From assembly GCF_004801855.1 (NCBI RefSeq), contig NZ_SSTC01000041.1:1-41010 (forward strand): 41,010 nt of DNA. Reading direction: 5' to 3'. This DNA comes from Pseudomonas sp. A-1. Lineage in GTDB: Bacteria > Pseudomonadota > Gammaproteobacteria > Pseudomonadales > Pseudomonadaceae. Of this stretch, positions 8,051 to 17,591 are shown one piece after another. Each line of letters starts with the position of its first letter. Position 1 is the first letter of the stretch. The notes below the pieces were generated by a model. The model saw nothing but the letters and a program-made list of their open reading frames with translations, was not told where the DNA came from and searched no databases. Position numbers and translations under genes: made by a program.

Positions 8051-9400
8051 ATGCCCACCTGCGTCATCCATCCCCTGCCCTATCACGCCGACCCGCGCCC
8101 GCGTTTCGCCCGCGTGCACGCCGCACCCGGTGCCTGCCTGTTCGACGGCGGCCGGCCGACCAGCCAGCGCAGCCGCTTCGACCTGCTCAGCGCCTGGCCC
8201 GAACGGACCCTCGGCCCCGCCCGCGACGAGGACGGCCGTGCCTTCCTCGGCCGCTGCCGGGAGGCGCTGGCGCAGCTTGGCCGCGCCGAGGCGCCGGCGG
8301 GCGTCGACCTGCCGTTCACCGGCGGGCTGCTCGGCTATCTGGCCTACGACTTCGGCCGGCGCCTGGAGCGCCTGCCCGAACAGGCCGAGGACGACCTCGC
8401 CCTACCCGATGCCGCCCTCGGTCTGTACGCCTGGGCGCTGGTCAGCGACCACGTGCGGCGGACCTCGCAGCTGGTGTTCCACCCGAGCCTCGCCGCCGAA
8501 CGGCGCGCGGAGCTGATCGCCCTGTTCGAGGCCGATGCGGCCGGCCCGGCCGGCGACTTCCGCCTGCTGGCTCCGTTCGCCGCGGCCATCGATGCCGCGC
8601 AGTACCGCGCCGCCATCGGCAAGGTGCAGGACTACATCCGCGCCGGCGACTGCTACCAGGTCAACTTCACCCAGCGCTTCCAGGCGCCCTGCCAGGGCGA
8701 CCCGTGGCTCGCCTATACCCGCCTGCGCGACGCCTGCCCGACCCCATTCGCCGGCTACCTGGCGCTGGACGACGGCGCCGTGGTCAGCCTGTCGCCGGAG
8801 CGCTTTCTCAGCGTGCACCAGGGACAGGTGGAAACCCGGCCGATCAAGGGCACCCGCCCGCGCGGACGCGACGAAGCGGAGGACCGGCTGCTGGCCGCGC
8901 AGCTGCAGGCCAGCACCAAGGACCGCGCCGAGAACCTGATGATCGTCGACCTGCTGCGCAACGACCTGGGGCGCAGCTGCCGAATCGGCTCGGTGAAGGT
9001 GCCCGAGCTGTTCGCCCTGGAGAGCTACCCCAACGTCCACCACCTGGTGAGCAGCGTGACCGGCGAGCTGGCCGCGGGCCTCGACGCCTTCGACCTGCTG
9101 GCCGGCGGCTTCCCCGGCGGCTCGATCACCGGCGCGCCGAAGATCCGCGCCATGCAGATCATCGACGAGCTGGAGCCGACCCGCCGCGCGATCTACTGCG
9201 GCTCGCTGCTGTACGTCGACTGCCGCGGCGAGATGGACAGCTCGATCTGCATCCGCACCCTGCTGATCCGCGGCGGCCGCGCCAGCTGCTGGGGCGGCGG
9301 CGGCATCGTCCTCGACTCCGACTGGCAGGCCGAATACGAGGAGTCGAAGACCAAGGTCCGCGTGCTGCTGGAAACCCTGCAGGCTACCCTGCCCGCCTGA
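8051..9400 (+). CDS. pabB: aminodeoxychorismate synthase component I
   Basis: A 449-aa chorismate-binding enzyme that, with glutaminase PabA, converts chorismate to 4-amino-4-deoxychorismate for folate synthesis. The catalytic PIKGTRPRG segment is near residues 265-273, and the chorismate/Mg-binding GGFPGGSITGAPKIRAMQII block is near 354. QVNFTQRF and SPERFLS are also family-typical. PIKGT (Lys) fits PabB-type chemistry rather than anthranilate synthase. The ATG at 8051 gives the family length. Its 3' end overlaps the convergent msrQ by 17 bp. As I recall, pabB is beside thrH in P. aeruginosa; here about 22.5 kb lies between. Confidence 0.95.
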   Translation: MPTCVIHPLPYHADPRPRFARVHAAPGACLFDGGRPTSQRSRFDLLSAWPERTLGPARDEDGRAFLGRCREALAQLGRAEAPAGVDLPFTGGLLGYLAYDFGRRLERLPEQAEDDLALPDAALGLYAWALVSDHVRRTSQLVFHPSLAAERRAELIALFEADAAGPAGDFRLLAPFAAAIDAAQYRAAIGKVQDYIRAGDCYQVNFTQRFQAPCQGDPWLAYTRLRDACPTPFAGYLALDDGAVVSLSPERFLSVHQGQVETRPIKGTRPRGRDEAEDRLLAAQLQASTKDRAENLMIVDLLRNDLGRSCRIGSVKVPELFALESYPNVHHLVSSVTGELAAGLDAFDLLAGGFPGGSITGAPKIRAMQIIDELEPTRRAIYCGSLLYVDCRGEMDSSICIRTLLIRGGRASCWGGGGIVLDSDWQAEYEESKTKVRVLLETLQATLPA

Positions 9401-9983
9401 ACACGCCGCTCAGGCGCGCCAGCAGCCAGGGCCAGCGCAGCGCCAGCAGCAGCGCCGCCGCCGCGGCATAGACCAGCCACTCGCCGAGGTCCGAGCGCAC
9501 CACCCAGAGAAAATGCAGCAGGGCCAGCACGAGGGCCAGGTAGACCAGCCGGTGCAGGCGCTGCCAGCCAGCGCCGAGGCGGCGCATGCTGGCGCGATTG
9601 GAGGTCAGCGCCAGCGGCAGGAGCAGCGCCCAGGCGGCGAAGCCGACCAGGATGTAGGGCCGCTCGGCCAGCTCCGTGCCCAGCGCGCCCGGATCGAAGC
9701 CGAGCAGGAACGCCAGCCAGGCGAGCAGGTGCAGGCAGGCATAGGCGAAGCACCACAGGCCGAGCTGGCGCCGCAGGCGCAGCCAGCCGGGCCAGCCGCT
9801 CAAGCGGCGCAGCGGCGACAGCGCCAGGGTCAGCAGCAGCAGGCAAAGAGCGCCCTGCCCCAGTCGCTCCAGCAGCACCTTGCCCGGATCGGGACCGAGC
9901 AGCCCGCCCAGCGCCTGATACAGCCAGAACCCCGGCACCGCCAGGGCGGCGGCGAACACCGCCAGACGCACGGCCAGCAACAT
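9384..9983 (-). CDS. msrQ: heme-binding membrane subunit of the periplasmic methionine sulfoxide reductase
   Basis: A 199-aa inner-membrane protein of the MsrQ (YedZ) ferric-reductase-like family with about six hydrophobic helices. His residues in FAYACLHLLAWL and WQRLHRLVYLALVLALLHFLW are the likely heme ligands. It passes electrons from the cytoplasmic side to MsrP. It begins 2 bp after the msrP stop, so the pair is one transcription unit. The last 17 bp overlap the convergent pabB 3' end. The length is normal. Confidence 0.93.
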   Translation of the reverse strand: MLLAVRLAVFAAALAVPGFWLYQALGGLLGPDPGKVLLERLGQGALCLLLLTLALSPLRRLSGWPGWLRLRRQLGLWCFAYACLHLLAWLAFLLGFDPGALGTELAERPYILVGFAAWALLLPLALTSNRASMRRLGAGWQRLHRLVYLALVLALLHFLWVVRSDLGEWLVYAAAAALLLALRWPWLLARLSGVFRRAG

Positions 9984-9985
9984 GC

Positions 9986-10993
<1,008 letters not shown>

Positions 10994-11053
10994 GCGGCAC
11001 TCCGAAGAACAGTAAGAATCACCGGCCGATGGTAGCCAAGCCCACCCGGCCGC

Positions 11054-11115
11054 GCATCCGCCGCCGCGAATCCCGGCGATGAGACGAACAGCATTCCCCC
11101 CGCGCCGGCGGATGC
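11054..11115. repeat. 10-bp inverted repeat in the msrP/SMC-operon intergenic region
   Basis: GCATCCGCCG at 11054-11063 is repeated perfectly inverted as CGGCGGATGC at 11106-11115, arms 42 bp apart. The right arm ends one base before a -10-like TAAAAT (11117-11122) that could drive the SMC operon. It is a candidate two-site operator or long hairpin; no known motif was recognised. Confidence 0.5.
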
Positions 11116-11116
11116 C

Positions 11117-11122
11117 TAAAAT
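11117..11122 (+). promoter_or_regulatory. -10-like element of the SMC/Wadjet-like operon
   Basis: TAAAAT stands out in GC-rich surroundings 31 bp before the SMC ATG. No clear -35 is visible, and the inverted repeat immediately upstream could supply regulation. Confidence 0.4.
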
Positions 11123-11153
11123 CAGTGCTTTTGCCGCCCAGCAAGGGAGCTGC

Positions 11154-14100
11154 ATGCCCAGCCTCAACCGCATCATCCTGATCAACACCCACCTCGCCGG
11201 CGTGGTCGAGCTGCTGGTCGACGACCACACCAACATCTGCGGTACCAACGCCTCCGGCAAGACCACCCTGCAGCGCCTGGTGCCGGTGTTCTACGGCGAA
11301 TACCCGAGCCGCGTGGTGCCGGCCACCCGCGACAGCTTCGAGCGCTGGTACCTGCCGACCGAGCAGAGCTTCATCGTCTACGAATACCAGCGCATGGACG
11401 GCGAGGCCTGCCAGACCATCCTCGCCGCCAGCAGCGACGGCCGCGGCGTCGACTACCGCCTGGCGCACAAGGCCTTCGAGCTGGACGACTACATCAGGAG
11501 CCGCCAGGGCGATGTCGTGGTCTGCCGCAGCATGGCCGAGCTGGGCCGCCACTTCCGCCAGAGCGGCGTGGCGGTCAGCAACCAGCTGAACACCCGCCAG
11601 TACCGGGCGATCATCCAGAACGACCGCAGCCTGCTGGCCGCCGACAGCCAGCGCGGCGAGCTGCGCCAGCTGGCCCGGCAGTTCTCGCTGTGCGCCGGCG
11701 AGCACAGCCTGCGCCACATCGAGAAGCTGGTGCGCGCCGTGCACTCGCGCGAGGGCAAGATGGAGACGGTCAAGTCGATGGTCGCCGCCATCCTCGAGGA
11801 GGACGGCGTGGCGCCGCCGACCACCGGGCTCAGCCCGCAGCGGGTCGAGGACTGGATCCGCGACAGCCAACTGATCCAGGGCTTCGCCGCGCTGCGCCCG
11901 CAGTTCGCCCGCCTGGAGCACGACTTCGCCGAGCTGCAGGCCGGCGAGACGCGCCTGGCCGGCCTGCTGCAGGCCTTCCAGACCGACCAGCCGCTGCTGT
12001 TCGCCCGCCAGGAGCAGCTGCGCCTGGCACTCGAGCAGAGCGGCTTCGAACTCAAGCTGCTGGAGGACGACTGGAAGGACCAGCGCGATGCCCTCAGCCT
12101 CGAGCTGTCGCAGGTACAGGCACGCATCGGCAGCGCGGAAACCCAGCTGCAGCACATCGAGGAGCAGTACCAGCAGTACCTCGACGCCGACATCGACCAG
12201 GCCAAGGCCGACCTGGAGAAGCTCGACGGCTGGCGCCTGGAGCTGGACAACCACAAGGAACGCCTGCGCCTGCTCACCGAACAGCACGCCGATGTGCAGA
12301 ACGCCTACCTGGAGCGCAAGCAGATCGTCCAGGAGCGCCAGCAGGAAGCCGTCGACCGCCTGCACGAGCAGGAAAGCCGGGTGCGCGACGAACTGGCCGA
12401 GCGCACCCAGCACAAACACGAGGCCCTCGCCCAGCTCGACCGCGCCTTCGCCAACCGCCGTCAGGAGGCGGAAAGCGCCAGCCGCGAGCGCCGCCACGCC
12501 CTCGAACTGGAGAAGAGCCGCCAGGAACAGCTGATCGCCAGCTTCGCCTACAGCGAGGAGGAAGCGCTGAGCCTGGAGATCCTCGACCGCCGCCAGGAGG
12601 AGGCCGAGGAGCAGCGCGACGCCGCCGCCCAGCAGCTCGACGCCCTGCAGCAGCAGGAGCGCCTGCAGCTGCGCCAGCGCGAGGAGGCTGCCCGGCAGCT
12701 CGCCCAGGCCAGCCGCCGGGTCGCCGAACGCCAGCGCGAGCTGGACGACGCCGAGCGCCTGCTCTACCCCGGCCAGCACAGCCTGCTGGAGTTCCTGCGC
12801 CGCGAGCAGCCGGGCTGGGAGCAGCAGCTCGGCAAGGTGATCGAGCCGAGCCTGCTGCAGCGCAGCGACCTCAAGCCGGCCCTCAGCGAGGCACCGGCCG
12901 ACAGCCTGTACGGCGTGCAGCTCGATCTCGCCGCGCTGGCCACCCCGGAGCACGCCGCCGGCGAGGCCGAACTGCGCCATCGTGTGCAGTTGGCCGGCGA
13001 CAACCTGCAGGACGCCCGCAACCAGCAGGAGCAGGTGGAGAGCCAGCTGGGCGAACACGGCGCCGCGCTGGAAGAGCTGAACACCCGCCTGGTGCTGGCG
13101 CGCACCGCCGTGCAGACCGCCAAGGACAACCGCCAGCGCCTCAGGGAGGAACGCGCCGCCCTCAAGGAGCGCCTCGACGCCGCGCTGGCCGAGCGCCGCC
13201 AGATCGCGCGCCAGCAGCTCGCCGGCCTGGATGCCGCCCTCGCCCAGCTCAAGCTGGAGCACGCCAGCCTGCTGGAGGAGCTGGACAGCCAGCACCGCGA
13301 GGCGCGCCTGGACACCAGCGCGCACTGGCAGCAGGTGATCGGCGACCTGGAACAGCGCCTGGCCCAGCTGCGCGGCCAACTGGAGGAGCAGCGCGCCCAG
13401 GGCAAAGCCGAGCTGGCCGCCTGCGAGAGCTGGTACCGCAACGAGCTGAAGTCGCGCGGCGTCGACGAGGCGCAGCTGATCCAGTTGAAGAGCGGCATCC
13501 GCGAGCGCGAGCAGCGCATCCGCGACACCGAGGCGCGGCGTGCCGAGGTGCACCGCTTTGATGAGTGGTACGCGCTCACCTGGCTCAAGCGCAAGCCGCA
13601 GCTACAGGAGGATCTGATCGAGCACCGGCGCGAAGCGACCGACCTCAAACTGCGCCTGGACACCGCCACCCAGGCCTTCAAGAGCCGCCGCGACGCACTG
13701 GAGCAGCAGCGCCGCGAGGCCCTGCAGGCCCAGGGCCGGCTCGGCGAGCAGCTCGACAGCCTCAAGGGGCTGATCAAGCGCCTCGGCGAACTCAAGCTGC
13801 CGCGCGACGGCCAGACGCCGGCCGGCGAGCTGGACGAGCGCCTGCGCCTGGCCCAGGAGCTGCTGCACGGCCGCGAGAACCTGCTCGCCGCCATCCGGCA
13901 GCACGTCGAGCGCTTCGACAGCCTGATCGCCGGCAAGGCCGGCTCCAGCCTGACCGAGACCTGGGAGCGCAGCCGCGAGGAGTGCAGCCTGGTCAGCGAG
14001 CGCGGCGTGCCGACCCTCGACTACCGCCGCCTGGTGCCGGCGCTGGCCCAGCTGCTCAACGTGCTGGTGCCGCAGAGCATCACCGCGCTGCGCGAGCAGG

Positions 14101-14828
14101 GGCGGATCTTCGGCAAGGACCTGTTCGACTACTTCGCCGTGCTGGCCGACATCGACCAGCGCATCGCCAGCCAGAGCGCGCGGATCACCCGCGAGGTCGG
14201 CGAGGAGCTGTTCCTCGACGGCGTGTCCAACTCGGCAGTGACCATCCGCTCGAAGATCACCGAACTGGAGTTCTGGCCGGAGCTGCGCGCCTTCGTCGCC
14301 GCCTACCGCGAATGGGAGGACAGCGGCTTCAGTGATCTGCCCGGCGAGGACTACACCGGCAGCATGCGCCGCGCCCTCGAGGTGCTCGGCCGCTCGGCGC
14401 TGACCAGCGGCATCGCCGGCCTCTTGGAGATCGAGCTGCGCCTGCGCGAGGGCAACAGCGACCTGGTGATCCGCACCGACCGCCAGCTCAACGAGTCGTC
14501 CAGCCACGGCATGGCCTACCTGATCCTCTGCAAGTTCCTGCTCGCCTTCACCCGCCTGCTGCGCGGCCGCGCCCCGGCGACCATCCACTGGCCGATCGAC
14601 GAACTGGGCACCCTGCACCACAGCAACGTGAAGAAGATCTTCGACGCCTGCGCCAGCAACGCCATCCGCATCCTCGGCGCCTTCCCCAACCCGGACTCCG
14701 AGGTGCTCGCGCTGTTCAAGAACCGCTACATCGTCGACAAGCAGAGCCGCCGGCTGCAGGTGGTCAAGCCGCGCCTGGACGTGATCGGCGAACGCCTGAA
14801 AGCCCGCCTGAGCGAGGAGACCGTCTGA
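11154..14828 (+). CDS. SMC-like ATPase, MksB/JetC-type (Wadjet-like operon)
   Basis: A 1224-aa SMC-family protein. Walker A is GTNASGKTT at residues 30-38. Very long glutamine-, glutamate- and arginine-rich coiled coils run from about 280 to 1000, broken by a central hinge-like segment around 540-640. The signature-like [13 protein letters not shown] is near 1113-1125 and Walker B is HWPIDELG with Asp1149-Glu1150. The start is the ATG at 11154, with AAGGGAG upstream. It is the first of four coupled genes and its stop overlaps the next ATG (TGATG). By family knowledge such proteins extrude DNA loops; with a Toprim partner they cleave circular plasmids (Wadjet/MksBEFG). Subtype is uncertain. 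Confidence 0.88.
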   Translation: MPSLNRIILINTHLAGVVELLVDDHTNICGTNASGKTTLQRLVPVFYGEYPSRVVPATRDSFERWYLPTEQSFIVYEYQRMDGEACQTILAASSDGRGVDYRLAHKAFELDDYIRSRQGDVVVCRSMAELGRHFRQSGVAVSNQLNTRQYRAIIQNDRSLLAADSQRGELRQLARQFSLCAGEHSLRHIEKLVRAVHSREGKMETVKSMVAAILEEDGVAPPTTGLSPQRVEDWIRDSQLIQGFAALRPQFARLEHDFAELQAGETRLAGLLQAFQTDQPLLFARQEQLRLALEQSGFELKLLEDDWKDQRDALSLELSQVQARIGSAETQLQHIEEQYQQYLDADIDQAKADLEKLDGWRLELDNHKERLRLLTEQHADVQNAYLERKQIVQERQQEAVDRLHEQESRVRDELAERTQHKHEALAQLDRAFANRRQEAESASRERRHALELEKSRQEQLIASFAYSEEEALSLEILDRRQEEAEEQRDAAAQQLDALQQQERLQLRQREEAARQLAQASRRVAERQRELDDAERLLYPGQHSLLEFLRREQPGWEQQLGKVIEPSLLQRSDLKPALSEAPADSLYGVQLDLAALATPEHAAGEAELRHRVQLAGDNLQDARNQQEQVESQLGEHGAALEELNTRLVLARTAVQTAKDNRQRLREERAALKERLDAALAERRQIARQQLAGLDAALAQLKLEHASLLEELDSQHREARLDTSAHWQQVIGDLEQRLAQLRGQLEEQRAQGKAELAACESWYRNELKSRGVDEAQLIQLKSGIREREQRIRDTEARRAEVHRFDEWYALTWLKRKPQLQEDLIEHRREATDLKLRLDTATQAFKSRRDALEQQRREALQAQGRLGEQLDSLKGLIKRLGELKLPRDGQTPAGELDERLRLAQELLHGRENLLAAIRQHVERFDSLIAGKAGSSLTETWERSREECSLVSERGVPTLDYRRLVPALAQLLNVLVPQSITALREQGRIFGKDLFDYFAVLADIDQRIASQSARITREVGEELFLDGVSNSAVTIRSKITELEFWPELRAFVAAYREWEDSGFSDLPGEDYTGSMRRALEVLGRSALTSGIAGLLEIELRLREGNSDLVIRTDRQLNESSSHGMAYLILCKFLLAFTRLLRGRAPATIHWPIDELGTLHHSNVKKIFDACASNAIRILGAFPNPDSEVLALFKNRYIVDKQSRRLQVVKPRLDVIGERLKARLSEETV

Positions 14829-15469
14829 TGCTGTCGAACAAGGGCAAGGTCATCGAGCGCCTGCTGCAGGGCGCCTTCATCTGCCGCACCAGCGACGAGG
14901 AAGGCTGGCGCTTCTTGAAGAATCCGGCCAACCGCGAGCAGGTCGACGACTACCTGGCCACCCTCAACCGCAGCGTGGCCGCAGTCGGCGCCGGCAGCGA
15001 GGCCGAGGTGTTCTACTGCGCCTATCGCCAGCTCGGCGAGGCCGAGCGGCGGGTGGTCGGCCAGCAGTTCCGCGACGTCTGCAACGCCCTCACTCCGCTG
15101 GTCGAGTGGCTGCTGCTGGTCCAGCAGGCCGGCGCCCAGGACGCGCCGCTCACCGAGGGCAGCCCGATCCGCCTCAACGAGCTGCAGAGCATCGTCGAGG
15201 ACACCCCGGCGTTCCGCGAGCAGCTGGCGCGCATCAGCCACTACCGGCTGTTCGGCTCGACCAGTTCCAGCGTCGACGCGCAGATCAAGCAGGTGTTCAA
15301 GCGCCTGTGCGAACTCGGCTACCTGCTGCGCCCCAACCCGGAGAAGCAGATCTACCTCGGCACCGGCAAGCTGGACTACCTGTACGAGGTGATCCGCTTC
15401 ATCGACGAGGCCGAGGGCCTCGCGCTCGAGGAGCGCGCCGAGCTGGCCAGCCAGGGGAGCCTGCTGTGA
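14828..15469 (+). CDS. MksE/JetB-like condensin accessory subunit
   Basis: A 213-aa soluble protein beginning [20 protein letters not shown]. The sequence suggests two winged-helix-type regions, with the second around QIKQVFKRLCELGYLLRP (about 155-172). Size, position beside the SMC gene and this layout fit the MksE/MukE/JetB 'KITE' subunit, which binds the kleisin. The start overlaps the SMC stop by one base, and the stop overlaps the GTG of the next gene. Assignment rests mainly on context and size; primary sequence conservation in this family is low. Confidence 0.72.
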   Translation: MLSNKGKVIERLLQGAFICRTSDEEGWRFLKNPANREQVDDYLATLNRSVAAVGAGSEAEVFYCAYRQLGEAERRVVGQQFRDVCNALTPLVEWLLLVQQAGAQDAPLTEGSPIRLNELQSIVEDTPAFREQLARISHYRLFGSTSSSVDAQIKQVFKRLCELGYLLRPNPEKQIYLGTGKLDYLYEVIRFIDEAEGLALEERAELASQGSLL

Positions 15470-16683
15470 GCGGCAACCTGCACCAGGCCGGGGTGCGTTT
15501 CCTGCGCCAGCTGGGCCGCCACGCCGAGACCATCATGGACGCCTACCTGGCCGGCGCGGTCGGCGACGACGCCCTCGAGCCCGGCGTGCAGGAGCGGCTG
15601 GTCAAGGACGGCGTGCTCTACCGCCCGGAGCCGGGCGCCGACCTGCACCTGCGCCGGGTGGTGCGCGCCCTGCTCGAGGAGGCCCTGCGCGACGACCGCA
15701 ACCGGCAGATCGACGCCAACACCGGCAGCACCCTGGCCACCTTCAAGACCCTCGCCGCCCACTACAAGGAGGCGCGCCACCAGGGCGACTTCGCCGCCGC
15801 CGACGCCTACCTGGCCGACCTGCGCGAGCACGTCTACAGCTTCTGCGAGGGCCTCGGCCACAGCGTGCGGGTGCTGTGGGGGCGGATCAACAACGAGTTC
15901 GGCTACGTCGGCAGCCTCGGCGCCAAGATCCGCGAGAACGAGCTGGCCCAGGCCCAGGTCAGCGAGCTGCTGGCCGGCCTGGAGCTGATCGACTTCAGCG
16001 AACTGGCGGAAACCGCCGGCGAACTGCGCGAGCTGCGCCGCCTGCTGGTCACCCGCCTGCAGCGCCAGGTCAGCGGCTGCTGCCAGGAGCTGGGCGTGGT
16101 GCAGGCTCGCCTGCTCGAACTGCTCGGCCGCTTCCGCAAGATCCAGGGCCGCACCCGCCTGCTGCGCGGCTGGCTGCTGCACGCCGAACAGCAGCCCGAC
16201 TACCGCCCGGGCAGCCACACTGCGCGCCCCGAGATGCCGCAGCTGCTCAACCTCGCCGAGGCGCTGATCGCCCCGGCGACGGCCAACCTTCACGACGGCA
16301 GCCAGGAGGCCGAGCTGCTCGCCCTCGCCGCGCAGATCCGCGCCCAGCGCGAGGAACGCCCGGCCGCGCCGCTGGCCGAGGCCGGCGAGCTGACCCTGGG
16401 CGAGGTGGAAAGCTTCGAGGTACAGCCGAGCCCCATCCAGCTCGCCGTGCAGGAGTACCTCTGCGCGGTGATCGAGAGCGGCCAGCCGGTGTCGGCGCTG
16501 ACCTGGTGGCGCGAGCACGAGCTGTCCTGCGATCCCGAGAGCTGGCTGTACCAGGTGATCGGCGGCTACGAGGCGCTGCCCGACGAGCAGCGCGCCTGCT
16601 TCCAGCTCGACCCCGACGGCGAGCCGCACCCGGTGTTTTCCGGCAACTTCATCGTGCGGGACCTCTCGCTGTGGCTGGCCTGA
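15466..16683 (+). CDS. MksF/JetA-like putative kleisin subunit
   Basis: A 405-aa mostly helical protein. The N-terminal part (about 1-90) could be a winged helix with VQERLVKDGVLYR. A helical middle section includes NNEFGYVGSLGAKIRENELA near 145-165, and the C-terminal region after about 300 is acidic, with ESWLYQVIGGYEALPDEQ. Size and operon context fit a MukF/MksF/JetA kleisin. The start is the GTG at 15466, overlapping the upstream TGA as GTGA, with AGGGGAG seven bases before it. Its 3' end overlaps the Toprim gene by 13 bp. I recall relatives being labelled 'phosphoenolpyruvate carboxylase' in databases; nothing here supports that. Confidence 0.65.
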   Translation: MSGNLHQAGVRFLRQLGRHAETIMDAYLAGAVGDDALEPGVQERLVKDGVLYRPEPGADLHLRRVVRALLEEALRDDRNRQIDANTGSTLATFKTLAAHYKEARHQGDFAAADAYLADLREHVYSFCEGLGHSVRVLWGRINNEFGYVGSLGAKIRENELAQAQVSELLAGLELIDFSELAETAGELRELRRLLVTRLQRQVSGCCQELGVVQARLLELLGRFRKIQGRTRLLRGWLLHAEQQPDYRPGSHTARPEMPQLLNLAEALIAPATANLHDGSQEAELLALAAQIRAQREERPAAPLAEAGELTLGEVESFEVQPSPIQLAVQEYLCAVIESGQPVSALTWWREHELSCDPESWLYQVIGGYEALPDEQRACFQLDPDGEPHPVFSGNFIVRDLSLWLA

Positions 16684-17546
16684 GCCGCAGCCACCACAAC
16701 GCCGTGCACCGCCTGCTGCGCGAGCGTCTGGACAAGGTGGAACTCAACCGCACCTGGCAGCAGCTGCACGCCCACTTCGAGCTGGGCCGCCCCTCGGGCA
16801 AGTGGCTGCACTTCGACGCCGAGACGCGCCGGCTGCTGCAGCGCCTGGCGCGGGACGAGTGGGGCTTCGATCCGCTGGCGGGCGTACCGGAGGGCAGCCG
16901 CCGCGAGGTCGCCTCGCGCGCCGTCGACGAGAAGATCGCCCGCCGCCGCCCCGACGACGACTTCGTGCTGGTCAAGGGCACCCTGCCCGCGCCGCTGCCG
17001 ACCCTCGCCCGCGGCCTGAGCCTGCGCGTGGCGCTGCCGCAACTGGACACCGCGGCCATCGCCCGGCTGGTGCTGATCGAGAACCTCGACAGCTTCGACG
17101 ACTGGGAGGACTACCCGGCAGCGGCCGAACTGGCCGGCAGCCTGATCGTCTACCGCGGCCATCGCGGCCTGGCCCGCGGCGCCCGCCAGTTGCTGGAACG
17201 GCTGCCGGCGGCCACGCCGGTGGTGGTCTTCCCCGACTACGACCCGGCCGGCCTGGCCATCGCCGCCAGCCTGCCGCGCGCCGATGCACTGCTGCTGCCG
17301 GAGCTGGACGAGGCACTGCTGGCTTGCGGCAGCCGAGCCCACTTCGACCGCCAGTTCCGCCAGGCACTCCAGCTGGAGGAAGCCGAGCTGGGCGGCTGGC
17401 GGGCCGTATGGGAGGAAATGAAGGGGCAGCGGGTCAGCATCAAGCAGCAGCACATGCTGGCGCTGGAGGTCAGGTTGCGACTGGCATGGCGACATCAGAG
17501 GGCAGGCAACGCTCCCTTACTGCATACGGCTGACTTCGGCAGCTAG
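16671..17546 (+). CDS. Toprim-domain JetD/MksG-like nuclease, short form
   Basis: A 291-aa protein with a Toprim-like C-terminal half. LVLIENLDSF (Glu137) and VVFPDYDPAGLAIA (Asp189, Asp191) give the E...DxD metal-binding pattern seen in the DUF2220/JetD nuclease of Wadjet. RLVLIENLDSFDDW and the later YRGHRG also fit that group. It is shorter than the roughly 380-400 aa I expect for JetD, and the N-terminal arm is reduced to about 120 residues. The start is a GTG at 16671 inside the previous gene; no ATG is available, and GGGA lies nine bases upstream. By analogy it would nick or cut DNA held by the SMC complex. Confidence 0.75.
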   Translation: MAGLSRSHHNAVHRLLRERLDKVELNRTWQQLHAHFELGRPSGKWLHFDAETRRLLQRLARDEWGFDPLAGVPEGSRREVASRAVDEKIARRRPDDDFVLVKGTLPAPLPTLARGLSLRVALPQLDTAAIARLVLIENLDSFDDWEDYPAAAELAGSLIVYRGHRGLARGARQLLERLPAATPVVVFPDYDPAGLAIAASLPRADALLLPELDEALLACGSRAHFDRQFRQALQLEEAELGGWRAVWEEMKGQRVSIKQQHMLALEVRLRLAWRHQRAGNAPLLHTADFGS

Positions 17547-17591
17547 CTAGCAGGTCCACAATCGTCATGGTGCATTGTGCGGGCATGGCAG

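Noticed and set aside
11019-13553. 844-codon frame antisense to the SMC ATPase gene with Leu/Gln/Ala repeats.
   Set aside because: The repeats mirror the coiled-coil codons of the SMC gene; there is no ribosome site or recognisable domain.
15466-16683. Possible phosphoenolpyruvate carboxylase, a label I recall for relatives of the third SMC-operon gene.
   Set aside because: At 405 aa it is less than half the size of that enzyme, and none of its active-site motifs were seen. The operon context fits a condensin subunit.
17542-17551. GCTAGCTAGC palindrome at the end of the Toprim gene, considered as an attachment or insertion scar.
   Set aside because: Short, simple repeat overlapping the stop codon; no matching copy was found at the other end of the operon.
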